Shown here piece after piece: positions 1-7,226 of a DNA stretch of 13,739 nucleotides. Location of the stretch: positions 43,006-56,744 of the forward strand of contig DAPR01000074.1 of assembly GCA_002502605.1 (NCBI GenBank). Direction: 5' to 3'. Every line of letters starts with the position of its first letter. Within the stretch, counting starts at the first letter, position 1. The position numbers were made by a program, and so were the translations under genes. The notes under the pieces are model-generated. The model was not told the origin of the DNA. It saw nothing but the letters and a program-made list of their open reading frames with translations, and did not search any database. This DNA comes from Euryarchaeota archaeon UBA258. GTDB taxonomy: Archaea; Thermoplasmatota; Poseidoniia; Poseidoniales; Poseidoniaceae.

Positions 1-1
1 T

Positions 2-1315
2 ATGTCCCAAGAACGTGGAACATGGTCTGCATCACAAACGACCCTAGACAAGGCCAATAAAGTGATGGAAGCTGCCGCTGCGAGCGGTGATTTGTACCGA
101 AATGGATTGGGTATGATTGCCTCGGAAAACATCGTCTCACCGATGGTTCAAAAAATCGTTGCCAGCGATTTACATGGTCGCTATGCGGAGGGTTTGCCTG
201 GAAAGAGGTACTACCAAGGATGCGATGACTTCGACACCATCGAGTCAGTCGGTATTGAGTTGGCAAAGAGCGTTTTTAATGCACCTTTTGCTAACATTCA
301 ATCGACATCAGGAACGGTTTCCAATATTGCTGCACTCAAAGCCTTGGCCAAGCCTGGTGACGCAATAACGGCGGTGTCCACCGCCGACGGAGGTCACATT
401 TCTCATGCTCGAATGGGTGCAGTCGGATTGCGCGATCTCAACCTTTCCACCTATCCTTGGAATGAAGAACGAATGGAGCCAGATCTTGATGGAGCTTGCG
501 ATTTGATTCGTTCGATTGAACCAAAGGTGGCATTGATTGGCCAATCAGTTTTCCTCTTTCCCACACCGCTTGAGGAAATTGCTGCCGCCGCTCACGAGGT
601 TGGAGCGAAGGTCATGTATGACGGTGCCCATGTGCTGGGTTTGATTGCAGGGGGGGTCTTCCAAGATCCGTTGCGAGAAGGTGCTGATGTCATGACAGGT
701 TCCTCCCACAAAACCTTCCCAGGCCCTCAAGGTGGTTTCTTGCTTTCAAGCAGCGAGGATCCAGCTTTTCACAAGCGACTTAACAACGCTATTTTCCCCG
801 GTGTCTGCTCATCGTACCATTTGCATCACGTGGCGGGTAAAGTCATTGCACTTGCAGAATTTGAAGAATATGGTGCTGCTTATGCAAAGGATATCGTTGC
901 TAACGCACAACACTTCGCAAGCGCCCTTGCAGCAGAGGGCTTCGATGTTCTAGCAGAAAGCAGAGGATACACAGCATCCCATCAAGTGTTGACCCGCCAT
1001 GGGGGAACTGATTCTGGAGCCGGCGCAAAGGCAGCACGATTGCTTGAGGACGCAGGCATCATCACCAACATGAACATGCTACCAGGGGACACTAAGGCAA
1101 TGACACCATCCGGTCTTAGGTTGGGTGTTCAAGAGTTGACAAGGGTAGGAATGGGCCGATTAGAAATGGAAGAAGTGGCTCGCCTCTATGCACGGGTCTT
1201 GATCCATGGTGAAGACCCCTCAAAAGTCAAGAATGATGTCAAGGATTTGAAATCAAACTTCCACGTCATCCGTTACTGCTTCAATGAAGAGGAACGCACT
1301 GGCTATCCCTTCTGA
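2..1315 (+). CDS. glyA: Serine hydroxymethyltransferase
   Basis: PLP-dependent cytosolic enzyme that interconverts serine and glycine with transfer of a one-carbon unit to a folate or pterin carrier. The 437-residue product has the usual length for the family. Visible family motifs are MIASENIVSP near residue 39, the substrate/cofactor loop GRYAEGLPGKRYYQGC near residue 60, the PLP-contacting YDGAH segment (D207, H210) and the Schiff-base lysine K237 in SSHKTFPGPQGG. All core motifs are intact and the frame is unbroken. The ATG lies one base from the window edge, so an upstream start cannot be excluded, but the N-terminus matches the family well. Whether the carrier is tetrahydrofolate or a methanopterin-type pterin cannot be read from the sequence. 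The next gene follows with no gap, so the two are probably co-transcribed. Identity is secure; start less so. Confidence 0.95.
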   Translation: MSQERGTWSASQTTLDKANKVMEAAAASGDLYRNGLGMIASENIVSPMVQKIVASDLHGRYAEGLPGKRYYQGCDDFDTIESVGIELAKSVFNAPFANIQSTSGTVSNIAALKALAKPGDAITAVSTADGGHISHARMGAVGLRDLNLSTYPWNEERMEPDLDGACDLIRSIEPKVALIGQSVFLFPTPLEEIAAAAHEVGAKVMYDGAHVLGLIAGGVFQDPLREGADVMTGSSHKTFPGPQGGFLLSSSEDPAFHKRLNNAIFPGVCSSYHLHHVAGKVIALAEFEEYGAAYAKDIVANAQHFASALAAEGFDVLAESRGYTASHQVLTRHGGTDSGAGAKAARLLEDAGIITNMNMLPGDTKAMTPSGLRLGVQELTRVGMGRLEMEEVARLYARVLIHGEDPSKVKNDVKDLKSNFHVIRYCFNEEERTGYPF

Positions 1316-1324
1316 GTGAGAACG

Positions 1325-2371
1325 ATGGCGAGGCGAGATCAAAGTGCCTTCGACACTCTGGTGGGTTCGTTTACGCACCTCAATGGCCACATTGTCGACC
1401 AACATTCTGAACCATGGGTTCTGTGGCACACCACTGACCTCTACGCCTGGTGGCACTCATTTGAGGACCAATGCCAGACTCCATTGGGTCGAAAATTAAT
1501 GAATGCCTTTGCTGACCATGAAGAATACCTTCTCAATCTGAATGCCACTCTCCCCTCTGGTTGGTTTTCAAAAAAACGCCGTCAACACGAAGCCATTCAA
1601 CATCGTTGGTCCACTCATGGCTGGGGTGGGTTTGATGTGTTCAAGAACTCAGCTTCCACGCTCCTTTTTTCGCCAATTGCAGCAGGTTTGGCTCTTGCCA
1701 CGGTCGAGGGTGTCAGCGAGCAGCGGCATAAAGTGGAATGGACTCAACTCAATCAACGCATGATTCAATTTGAATTTTCACCAAGCGACACTCGCCTTCC
1801 CTCGGCACCACCACCGCCACGATTACCGTGGACTCACCCCCTCGATCATGGTCTTCAGTCGCCTCATGTTTTTTCTGAACTGCAACACAACGGGACCGAA
1901 CTTTCACTTGAAGGCGAAGTCGTTTGCATGCTTCCAGTTGGTGCTTTCACGCGCCTTCTGCATACTTGCAGGGCCTATCCACATGCCCTCGGCAAAGAGC
2001 ATCAAGATTCATGGCAAACACCAGGGATGGAAGCAGGGGATCGCTCGGTGATGCTCATGGTGGTTTCTTCCATGTCTGGTTTAGTGGGCCGAGGTGAGCG
2101 TCCTATTTACTTGGAAAGCCACAAGAGCTGGAATTCGTTGATCGAACATTACTTGATTCAATTTGGCTGGGGCGCACCTAGTTCAATTGAGCCACTGGAT
2201 TCAGAACACGGGGTTCGTTTTTTTCTATCACCAACTGCAACCTTCCCCTTCCTTGTTGGTTGGCTTGTGGCAATGTGGGAGCGAGGATACGGAATTCCGA
2301 GCAAATTTAGTCTGGAAGAAGAGGGTTCAAATTGGGTGTTGGATATCGAATCAAGGCACGCCTATAACTAA
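1325..2371 (+). CDS. Conserved-looking hypothetical protein, unknown function
   Basis: I do not recognise this 348-residue protein. It is soluble, with no signal peptide and no convincing membrane helix, and is rich in Trp, His and Phe. A proline-rich linker (APPPPRLPW) near residue 163 separates two halves. The last ~90 residues (FGWG, then FFLSPTATFPFLVGWLVAMW, then EEEG..W.L.I) have a hydrophobic pattern that faintly recalls the C-terminal part of V4R-type ligand-binding domains, but the conserved cysteines of that family are absent; this is a weak resemblance only. I chose ATG 1325 because GTGA at 1316-1319 could serve as a Shine-Dalgarno; an in-frame GTG at 1316 directly abuts the glyA stop and would add three residues. 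The zero or near-zero gap suggests co-transcription with glyA, which does not by itself give a function. Confidence 0.8.
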   Translation: MARRDQSAFDTLVGSFTHLNGHIVDQHSEPWVLWHTTDLYAWWHSFEDQCQTPLGRKLMNAFADHEEYLLNLNATLPSGWFSKKRRQHEAIQHRWSTHGWGGFDVFKNSASTLLFSPIAAGLALATVEGVSEQRHKVEWTQLNQRMIQFEFSPSDTRLPSAPPPPRLPWTHPLDHGLQSPHVFSELQHNGTELSLEGEVVCMLPVGAFTRLLHTCRAYPHALGKEHQDSWQTPGMEAGDRSVMLMVVSSMSGLVGRGERPIYLESHKSWNSLIEHYLIQFGWGAPSSIEPLDSEHGVRFFLSPTATFPFLVGWLVAMWERGYGIPSKFSLEEEGSNWVLDIESRHAYN

Positions 2372-2469
2372 GGTTTAGTGGTCCGATTTCAGTCATTTCC
2401 AACCAGCAGACTTCACGCATCTATGGTTAAGGACTATAACCACGACATGGAGTCGGGAAACTTGCACAG
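2372..2469. other. Intergenic region between the glyA pair and the TSP3 gene
   Basis: This is the only clear intergenic stretch upstream of a plus-strand gene. It holds the promoter-like element described separately and an imperfect dyad. No RNA gene or convincing terminator is visible; short T-rich patches near 2388 are too weak to call. Confidence 0.6.
2426..2440 (+). promoter_or_regulatory. Putative archaeal BRE/TATA promoter for the TSP3 gene
   Basis: GTTAAGGACTATAAC looks like a BRE-like GTTAAG followed by a TATA-like CTATAA. An archaeal TATA box sits about 25 bases before the transcript start, which would place initiation near 2462-2466, just before the ATG at 2470 or a short distance before the ATG at 2488. 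A six-base dyad, TGGTTA (2424-2429) and TAACCA (2437-2442), brackets the box. Position and motif fit, but the match is not perfect and no transcript data are available. Confidence 0.35.
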
Positions 2470-5400
2470 ATGTGCGTGGTGTTCTTTATGTCGCTAAATC
2501 ACAACCAAATGGCCTACGCTGCTATTGTTTCAACTTTGATTTTTGGTTCCATTTTCGTAGGGTTCTCAGGAGTCTTCCAAACCAGCGAAAGCGTTGGTGG
2601 TTTCGAACCTGCAGCAGAAGAAGATTTGCTCGGACAAGGAACCGCTCTTGGAATTGCAATTGATACAGATGGAGACGGCCTTTCTGATGTGCTAGAAAAC
2701 ACTCAGTACGGTACTGACCCTAACGATCCTGACACCGACAAAGACGGAATGAGTGATGGCTGGGAAGTCGACCATGGACTCAATCCACTCGACAATGGTG
2801 AGTCTGATGACTTGATCTTGGAAACCGGTGAAGCAGACACAGATGATGCAAACATTGCCAATGAAACTGATTCTTGGCCCGACCCAAGTCAGGGACCAAA
2901 CGGTGACCCTGACCGTGACGGTCTCATCAACAAAATTGAAGAGGAACTCGGCACCGATCCCCAACGAAGTGACTCTGACAATGATGGCCTCAATGACCGC
3001 TGGGAGTCCCTTTACACCATGACCGTAGAAACACCTGGTGGGGATGTAACGCTTTTCGATCCACTCAACGGAAATTGGGACTGCCTTTTGCTTGACCAAG
3101 CAATGGAAGACACCCTTTCAACTCGCTTTAATGGAGAAAACGGGGTTGCAAGTTGGGACGACTTAGCCAACTCCATCGGAGCACATTCTTGTGACATGAT
3201 CCTCGATTCCGACAACGACGGCCTTGCAAATTTCGAGGAAGAGGCGTTTGGGACGAACCCAACTGAGCGAGACTCCGACATGGACCTCATCGACGATATC
3301 GTCGAGGTGTCCAACGTTTCGGTCGGGCTCTTCATTGGCGTAGGCGAAAACTGCAACATCCCACTTCTCGAGTCAATCAGCCGCACTGCACCTTTCCAAG
3401 ACAAAGACCGCTCTTGGTTCATGATGGACATGGATGGTGACGGCCTTTTGAACGGTCCCTCTGATTGGGATACAGACGGAGATGGAATGCCAGACGGTTT
3501 CGAATTTTGCTATTCGAACGCCCTTGACCAGCCCAACAACAACGCATTGGAAACACTGAACCCCTCGAACGCCTCTGACGGCTATGGTGATTGGGATGAA
3601 GATGGTATGAACAACTACGAAGAGTACCAAGTGGCTAATATCTTCGGACCAACGAACTTCACATCACCATGGCGCATGGATACGGATCTTGATGGTATGC
3701 CTGATGGTTGGGAATCCACAAACGGACTCCATCCACGAGACGGTGCTAACGGGGATCTCGACCCAGATCATGATGGATGGGATGCAGATGGCGATGGCGC
3801 CGTTCGCTACGACACACTCGAATACACAGCAGTTGTCATCGGTATTGACGTTGTGGAAGACCAGTGGGTTGACGCAAACTCGACAGTTGCTCGTGCTCAA
3901 ATCACCCTTGCTGGCGGTAACAAGCAAACAATCCCTATGGTGGCACCAGTTTCGGGCTACGTCTATGAAATCCACGTGTCCCTCGGCCAAGCTGTTGAAT
4001 CACGATTGTTCACTTGGATGGAAATTGTCGAACCTGAAGAACAGTTCACAAACCTCATGGAATACAATGCTCGGGACCGTGACGGTGATGGAATCATTGA
4101 CGGGCGCTCCACAGACCCTCTCAACCCAGACACCGACGGCGACGGCTTAATCGACGGTATTGAGGTCATGGGATGGGAAATCCTTGTGGTGAACAACGGC
4201 GTCATCCGCACATGGGTTACATCAGACCCTGGTTTGTTTGACACAGACGAAGACGGCCTTTCTGACTACAGCGAATTTGCCTCTGTCTGCACCGGTGGCT
4301 CAAATGCTTCCAATCCGGACACTGACGGTGACGGCCTCGGCGATCAATCAGAAGCCTTAGCAGGCTTCTCTTGGGAAGGAGTGGCATATTTCACCAGCCC
4401 ATGCATGTTTGATACCGACAACGATGGCCTAGAAGATGGCGAAGAAGTCATCGCTGGGAAGGATAATTTCCTCACCCACGCCAATAACTCCGACACGGAC
4501 AATGATACCCTCATTGATGGAAATGAGGTCTTGTTTGTTCCACGTCCGTTCCAAAATCCAACAAATCCACTGCTCAATGATACTGACGCAGACGGAATGT
4601 TAGACGGTTGGGAGATGCAAGTGAAGTCTGCGGAAGAGAACACCAACTCCCACAGTCTCTGGGTCTCAACCTCATCATGGGACCGACCAGGTTGCGTTCC
4701 TGCCCAAAACAATGATTGTACAATGGAAGCTGGCGGATATGTCTGGCAAAACAACCTAGGTGGCTTCGTCATCGAGGCAAAATTCAGCATCTCCGAGATG
4801 AACCTCACTGGCTTCGCAATGCCCCTCAATGACTTCTGTTCATGCAATGGACGCTGGGCTCTGGATCCTTCGCTTGATTCTCTAAAGGACGACACCTTCG
4901 ATATTGACAATGACTCATTGGCCAACGGGGCTGAAGCACCTGACAAGTGGAATACGAACCCAGTCGATGACGACACCGACGGGGACATGTTGCCCGATGG
5001 TTGGGAAGTTTACTACTCCGGACTGGCACTTGAAGCAGGGCTCGTCGACAACGCCAGCGTGAGTGCTTACGGCGCTCGAGGTGTGTTGGACCCTTCCATG
5101 CCTGACAGTGACTTGAATGGTATTGATGATGGTCTTGAAGACCCTGATGATGATGGATTGAACCGTACAGGTCTCATGAAGAAGTACTGCCCAGGGTACA
5201 ATGACACCACAAATTCAGAATGCAACATCGACCCTGAATCCCCAGATGGGAAGAGGTTCTATGATAACCTCGAGAATTACACCAACTTTGAAGAATTACA
5301 GAATGGAACCAATCCAATCAGCAATGATACTGATGGCGACGATTGGAATGATGGACCTGAAGTGTATTACCAAGACCACGACAATGATGGTATGGCATCA

Positions 5401-5568
5401 GGGTGGGAGTTCCACTTCCAATTCGATCCGTTTGACGCAGCAGACCGAATGGTCGATCAAGATGGTGATGGGCACGTGAACTATTGTGAATACAAATGGG
5501 ACACAAATCCAAGGGACCCAACCAGCTTCCCGGGCCAAGGTGAATTGTGCGATCCATTCGCTCAATGA
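2470..5568 (+). CDS. Large secreted TSP3-repeat (calcium-binding) protein with an embedded lipoyl-like domain
   Basis: This 1032-residue acidic surface or secreted protein begins with a hydrophobic segment (about residues 14-36) that can act as a signal peptide or N-terminal anchor. There is no lipobox and no C-terminal membrane helix. About 24 repeats of the form DxDxDGxxDxxE (examples at residues 65, 88, 168, 246, 404, 554, 648, 704, 835 and 996) match bacterial/archaeal TSP3 repeats, which bind Ca2+ and form rigid stalks. Three stretches interrupt the array: residues ~180-240 and ~715-805, both cysteine-containing and unassigned, and ~454-523, which resembles a lipoyl/biotinyl or HlyD-like barrel-sandwich hybrid. 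The start could be ATG 2488, which has GGTG at 2478-2481 six bases ahead and places the hydrophobic segment nearer the N-terminus. The next gene begins at or just after this stop, suggesting one transcription unit. Role inferred: adhesion, stalk or S-layer-associated structure; the true ligand is unknown. Confidence 0.88.
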   Translation: MCVVFFMSLNHNQMAYAAIVSTLIFGSIFVGFSGVFQTSESVGGFEPAAEEDLLGQGTALGIAIDTDGDGLSDVLENTQYGTDPNDPDTDKDGMSDGWEVDHGLNPLDNGESDDLILETGEADTDDANIANETDSWPDPSQGPNGDPDRDGLINKIEEELGTDPQRSDSDNDGLNDRWESLYTMTVETPGGDVTLFDPLNGNWDCLLLDQAMEDTLSTRFNGENGVASWDDLANSIGAHSCDMILDSDNDGLANFEEEAFGTNPTERDSDMDLIDDIVEVSNVSVGLFIGVGENCNIPLLESISRTAPFQDKDRSWFMMDMDGDGLLNGPSDWDTDGDGMPDGFEFCYSNALDQPNNNALETLNPSNASDGYGDWDEDGMNNYEEYQVANIFGPTNFTSPWRMDTDLDGMPDGWESTNGLHPRDGANGDLDPDHDGWDADGDGAVRYDTLEYTAVVIGIDVVEDQWVDANSTVARAQITLAGGNKQTIPMVAPVSGYVYEIHVSLGQAVESRLFTWMEIVEPEEQFTNLMEYNARDRDGDGIIDGRSTDPLNPDTDGDGLIDGIEVMGWEILVVNNGVIRTWVTSDPGLFDTDEDGLSDYSEFASVCTGGSNASNPDTDGDGLGDQSEALAGFSWEGVAYFTSPCMFDTDNDGLEDGEEVIAGKDNFLTHANNSDTDNDTLIDGNEVLFVPRPFQNPTNPLLNDTDADGMLDGWEMQVKSAEENTNSHSLWVSTSSWDRPGCVPAQNNDCTMEAGGYVWQNNLGGFVIEAKFSISEMNLTGFAMPLNDFCSCNGRWALDPSLDSLKDDTFDIDNDSLANGAEAPDKWNTNPVDDDTDGDMLPDGWEVYYSGLALEAGLVDNASVSAYGARGVLDPSMPDSDLNGIDDGLEDPDDDGLNRTGLMKKYCPGYNDTTNSECNIDPESPDGKRFYDNLENYTNFEELQNGTNPISNDTDGDDWNDGPEVYYQDHDNDGMASGWEFHFQFDPFDAADRMVDQDGDGHVNYCEYKWDTNPRDPTSFPGQGELCDPFAQ
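2662..5490 (+). repeat. Array of about 24 TSP3 (DxDxDG) repeats within the secreted protein
   Basis: Degenerate repeats begin at residue 65 (base 2662) and the last begins at residue 996 (base 5455). The protein consensus is D-T-D-x-D-G-x-x-D-G-x-E, often ending in GWE and followed by a spacer such as xGTNPxxxD. The DNA copies have diverged, so this is a protein-level repeat, not a recent tandem duplication. Oxygen side chains at alternating positions are the Ca2+ ligands in this repeat class. The array is broken by three non-repeat insertions. Confidence 0.88.
3829..4038 (+). other. Lipoyl/biotinyl-like (barrel-sandwich hybrid) domain inside the TSP3 protein
   Basis: Residues ~454-523 read as two similar halves. 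The first has VVEDQWVDANSTVARA, which parallels the V-x-E-G-D-x-V-x-x-G-D-x-L-A pattern of lipoyl domains. The second has NKQTIPMVAPVSGYV then EIHVSLGQAVE, which parallels DKATVEVPSPVAG and the following I-x-V-x-x-G-D-x-V. K485 falls exactly at the lipoyl/biotinyl lysine, seven residues before the alanine of the AP pair. There is a ~5-residue insertion before it. Because the protein appears to be exported, cofactor attachment is unproven; an HlyD-like structural module is equally possible. Confidence 0.55.
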
Positions 5569-5603
5569 AATTTGGATTTTGGGCACAAGCCTGCCTAAGA
5601 TTC

Positions 5604-7148
5604 ATGGCTAAGGGGAGCCGGACAGACTCCATGAGGGGCCAGTTACGCATAGGGGCTGTGCTTCTTGCGGCCTTTATGTTCGTCGGCAGCGCCCCTGTGG
5701 CGGCACAGGAAGACGCGCATTGGCTCAGTGGTTCTGACCAACTGACGTTTTACCAAGAGCAAGGCTTGACCGTCAACCAAACTCTTTCGCTCAACGGTAC
5801 CAGCAACCAAGCTCTACAGGATGCCAGTTGGGCCTTGATCAACATCACCCTCTTCGATCAATACGACGTCATCTCCCATGGTGATTATCTCTCAAGCGTG
5901 ATTCCTTCCGGGGAAAGCCGCTGGAGTTGGACATTGGTGATTGATGTCGAAGGGATTGATTGCACTTGCGTTCTTGAGGTGCATGCTTCATCGGATATGG
6001 ATCATCAACCCTCATTGTTTCATACCTACCTTGGTGAAAGCGGACACAGGCCTTTGTTGATGGAACACGCCGAAGACGTACACTTGCTCACAGAGGGCGT
6101 TATGGACTTGGCTTTTGAGGCACTCACACCGCTCGGCACGGTCAATGGCTCAGTGATTTCAGTTCATATCTGTGAGGCTCCAAATGATGTCTGCCTCGTT
6201 GAAGCCACACCATTCAAACTGGACGCTAGAATGGAAAAGGAGGGCTTCCATGTGACGTTGAACGCCACGGCACTCCAATTACCTGATGGGTTTTGGAAGT
6301 TTGAAATAGAAATGGAAGATTTGATGCTGAGACCATCGAACCCAATATCCTTCCTTCTTCATCTTGACAGACAAGCCCCGGTCGTCTCGTTGTCGAATTC
6401 TATTGCTACAGCGGGGGCGACTGACCAATTATCTTCCTTATCGGATTCTGTAGTGGAGGACACTGAAGTCCTCTTTACAGCAGTCGTGACGGATGGTTAT
6501 GCCGGTGAGTCCGAGGTTCTTACATGGTCCAAGGTCTCCCCAAACGGTGTTCAAACGACGTTTGACAACAGTTCCTTTGTCTCAGATGCGAGTGTATTCT
6601 TTATCCCCAGCGAAGCGGGCGAGTGGACAGTTTCTTTATTGGTTCGAGATTCTGCGGGTCATTTGGTTCGAACCACAACCACACTTTTAGTTGTCAATGA
6701 GGATCCAACAGCGGTGGTGACCCTAGACGGCCTCACCGTGTCTGATGGAGATCAACTCACCATACCCATTGGCACCACATGGTCACTGAATGCAAGCCAG
6801 AGTATGGACACAGAACAGGATCAAAAAAGGCTTCTGTTTAAGTGGTACTTGGGTGATGAACTCATCCAAAATGGCGGCTCCGTTTTGGACCCTTCAGCGT
6901 TGAACACACCAGGTGAACAAACGCTCAGGCTCGTGGTTACAGATGATGATGGCGCTCAAAGTGAACTCACATTCATCATGTCGATTCCATCTGATTCAGT
7001 CGATGCCTCAGAGGGTTCGTTGGGTGGCAACATATTCACGTTAGTTTTTGTTGGTTTGGTTTCAGTAGCGCTGTACCTTCTCGTGAAAATGGGTGCAAGT
7101 CCTCCACAAGATTCCCTCCCAAAGTGGCAAAGCAAAAAAAAGGAATGA
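5604..7148 (+). CDS. Type I membrane protein with Ig-like and PKD-like ectodomains
   Basis: From ATG 5604 the product is 514 residues. A signal peptide is clear: basic MRGQLR, hydrophobic IGAVLLAAFMFVG, then SAPVAA before a likely cleavage site. A long extracellular beta-rich region follows. It includes an Ig-like stretch that ends near residue 363 and a PKD-like domain at about 365-460 (NEDPTAVV, then LNASQSMD, then FKWYLGD and RLVVTDDDGAQSE). One membrane helix at 476-494 precedes a short basic cytoplasmic tail (WQSKKKE). There is no catalytic motif, so a binding or structural role is inferred. The start is ambiguous: the frame is open from GTG 5547, ATG 5565 forms an ATGA overlap with the upstream stop, and ATG 5631 gives the most compact signal peptide; 5604 is a compromise. 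Close spacing to the TSP3 gene suggests paired expression, and this protein could anchor its secreted neighbour. Confidence 0.85.
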   Translation: MAKGSRTDSMRGQLRIGAVLLAAFMFVGSAPVAAQEDAHWLSGSDQLTFYQEQGLTVNQTLSLNGTSNQALQDASWALINITLFDQYDVISHGDYLSSVIPSGESRWSWTLVIDVEGIDCTCVLEVHASSDMDHQPSLFHTYLGESGHRPLLMEHAEDVHLLTEGVMDLAFEALTPLGTVNGSVISVHICEAPNDVCLVEATPFKLDARMEKEGFHVTLNATALQLPDGFWKFEIEMEDLMLRPSNPISFLLHLDRQAPVVSLSNSIATAGATDQLSSLSDSVVEDTEVLFTAVVTDGYAGESEVLTWSKVSPNGVQTTFDNSSFVSDASVFFIPSEAGEWTVSLLVRDSAGHLVRTTTTLLVVNEDPTAVVTLDGLTVSDGDQLTIPIGTTWSLNASQSMDTEQDQKRLLFKWYLGDELIQNGGSVLDPSALNTPGEQTLRLVVTDDDGAQSELTFIMSIPSDSVDASEGSLGGNIFTLVFVGLVSVALYLLVKMGASPPQDSLPKWQSKKKE

Positions 7149-7226
7149 GTCATTCCTCGTTTGTTTCATGTGGATTTCTTCATCCATGAGGCAACGGTTG
7201 AAGATGGAGCGCTTCTTGGCGTTATC

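Noticed and set aside
2218..2224. Run of seven T that could act as an archaeal terminator
   Set aside because: It lies inside the unknown gene after glyA, encodes Arg-Phe-Phe, and 150 coding bases follow it.
4344..4988. 214-codon open frame on the minus strand inside the TSP3 gene
   Set aside because: It mirrors the GAC/GAT-rich repeat codons, giving a Ser-rich translation with no domain. The opposite strand has an uninterrupted, recognisable protein, so this is a composition shadow.
7134..7141. Run of eight A at the end of the PKD membrane protein gene, a possible slippage or sequencing-error site
   Set aside because: It encodes a lysine-rich cytoplasmic tail expected for a type I membrane protein, and the stop follows at once, so no frameshift is needed.
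7161..7226. TTG start at 7161 giving a longer Xaa-Pro aminopeptidase
   Set aside because: The extra 22 residues have no match to the family and no signal-peptide character; ATG 7227 sits just before the conserved N-domain.
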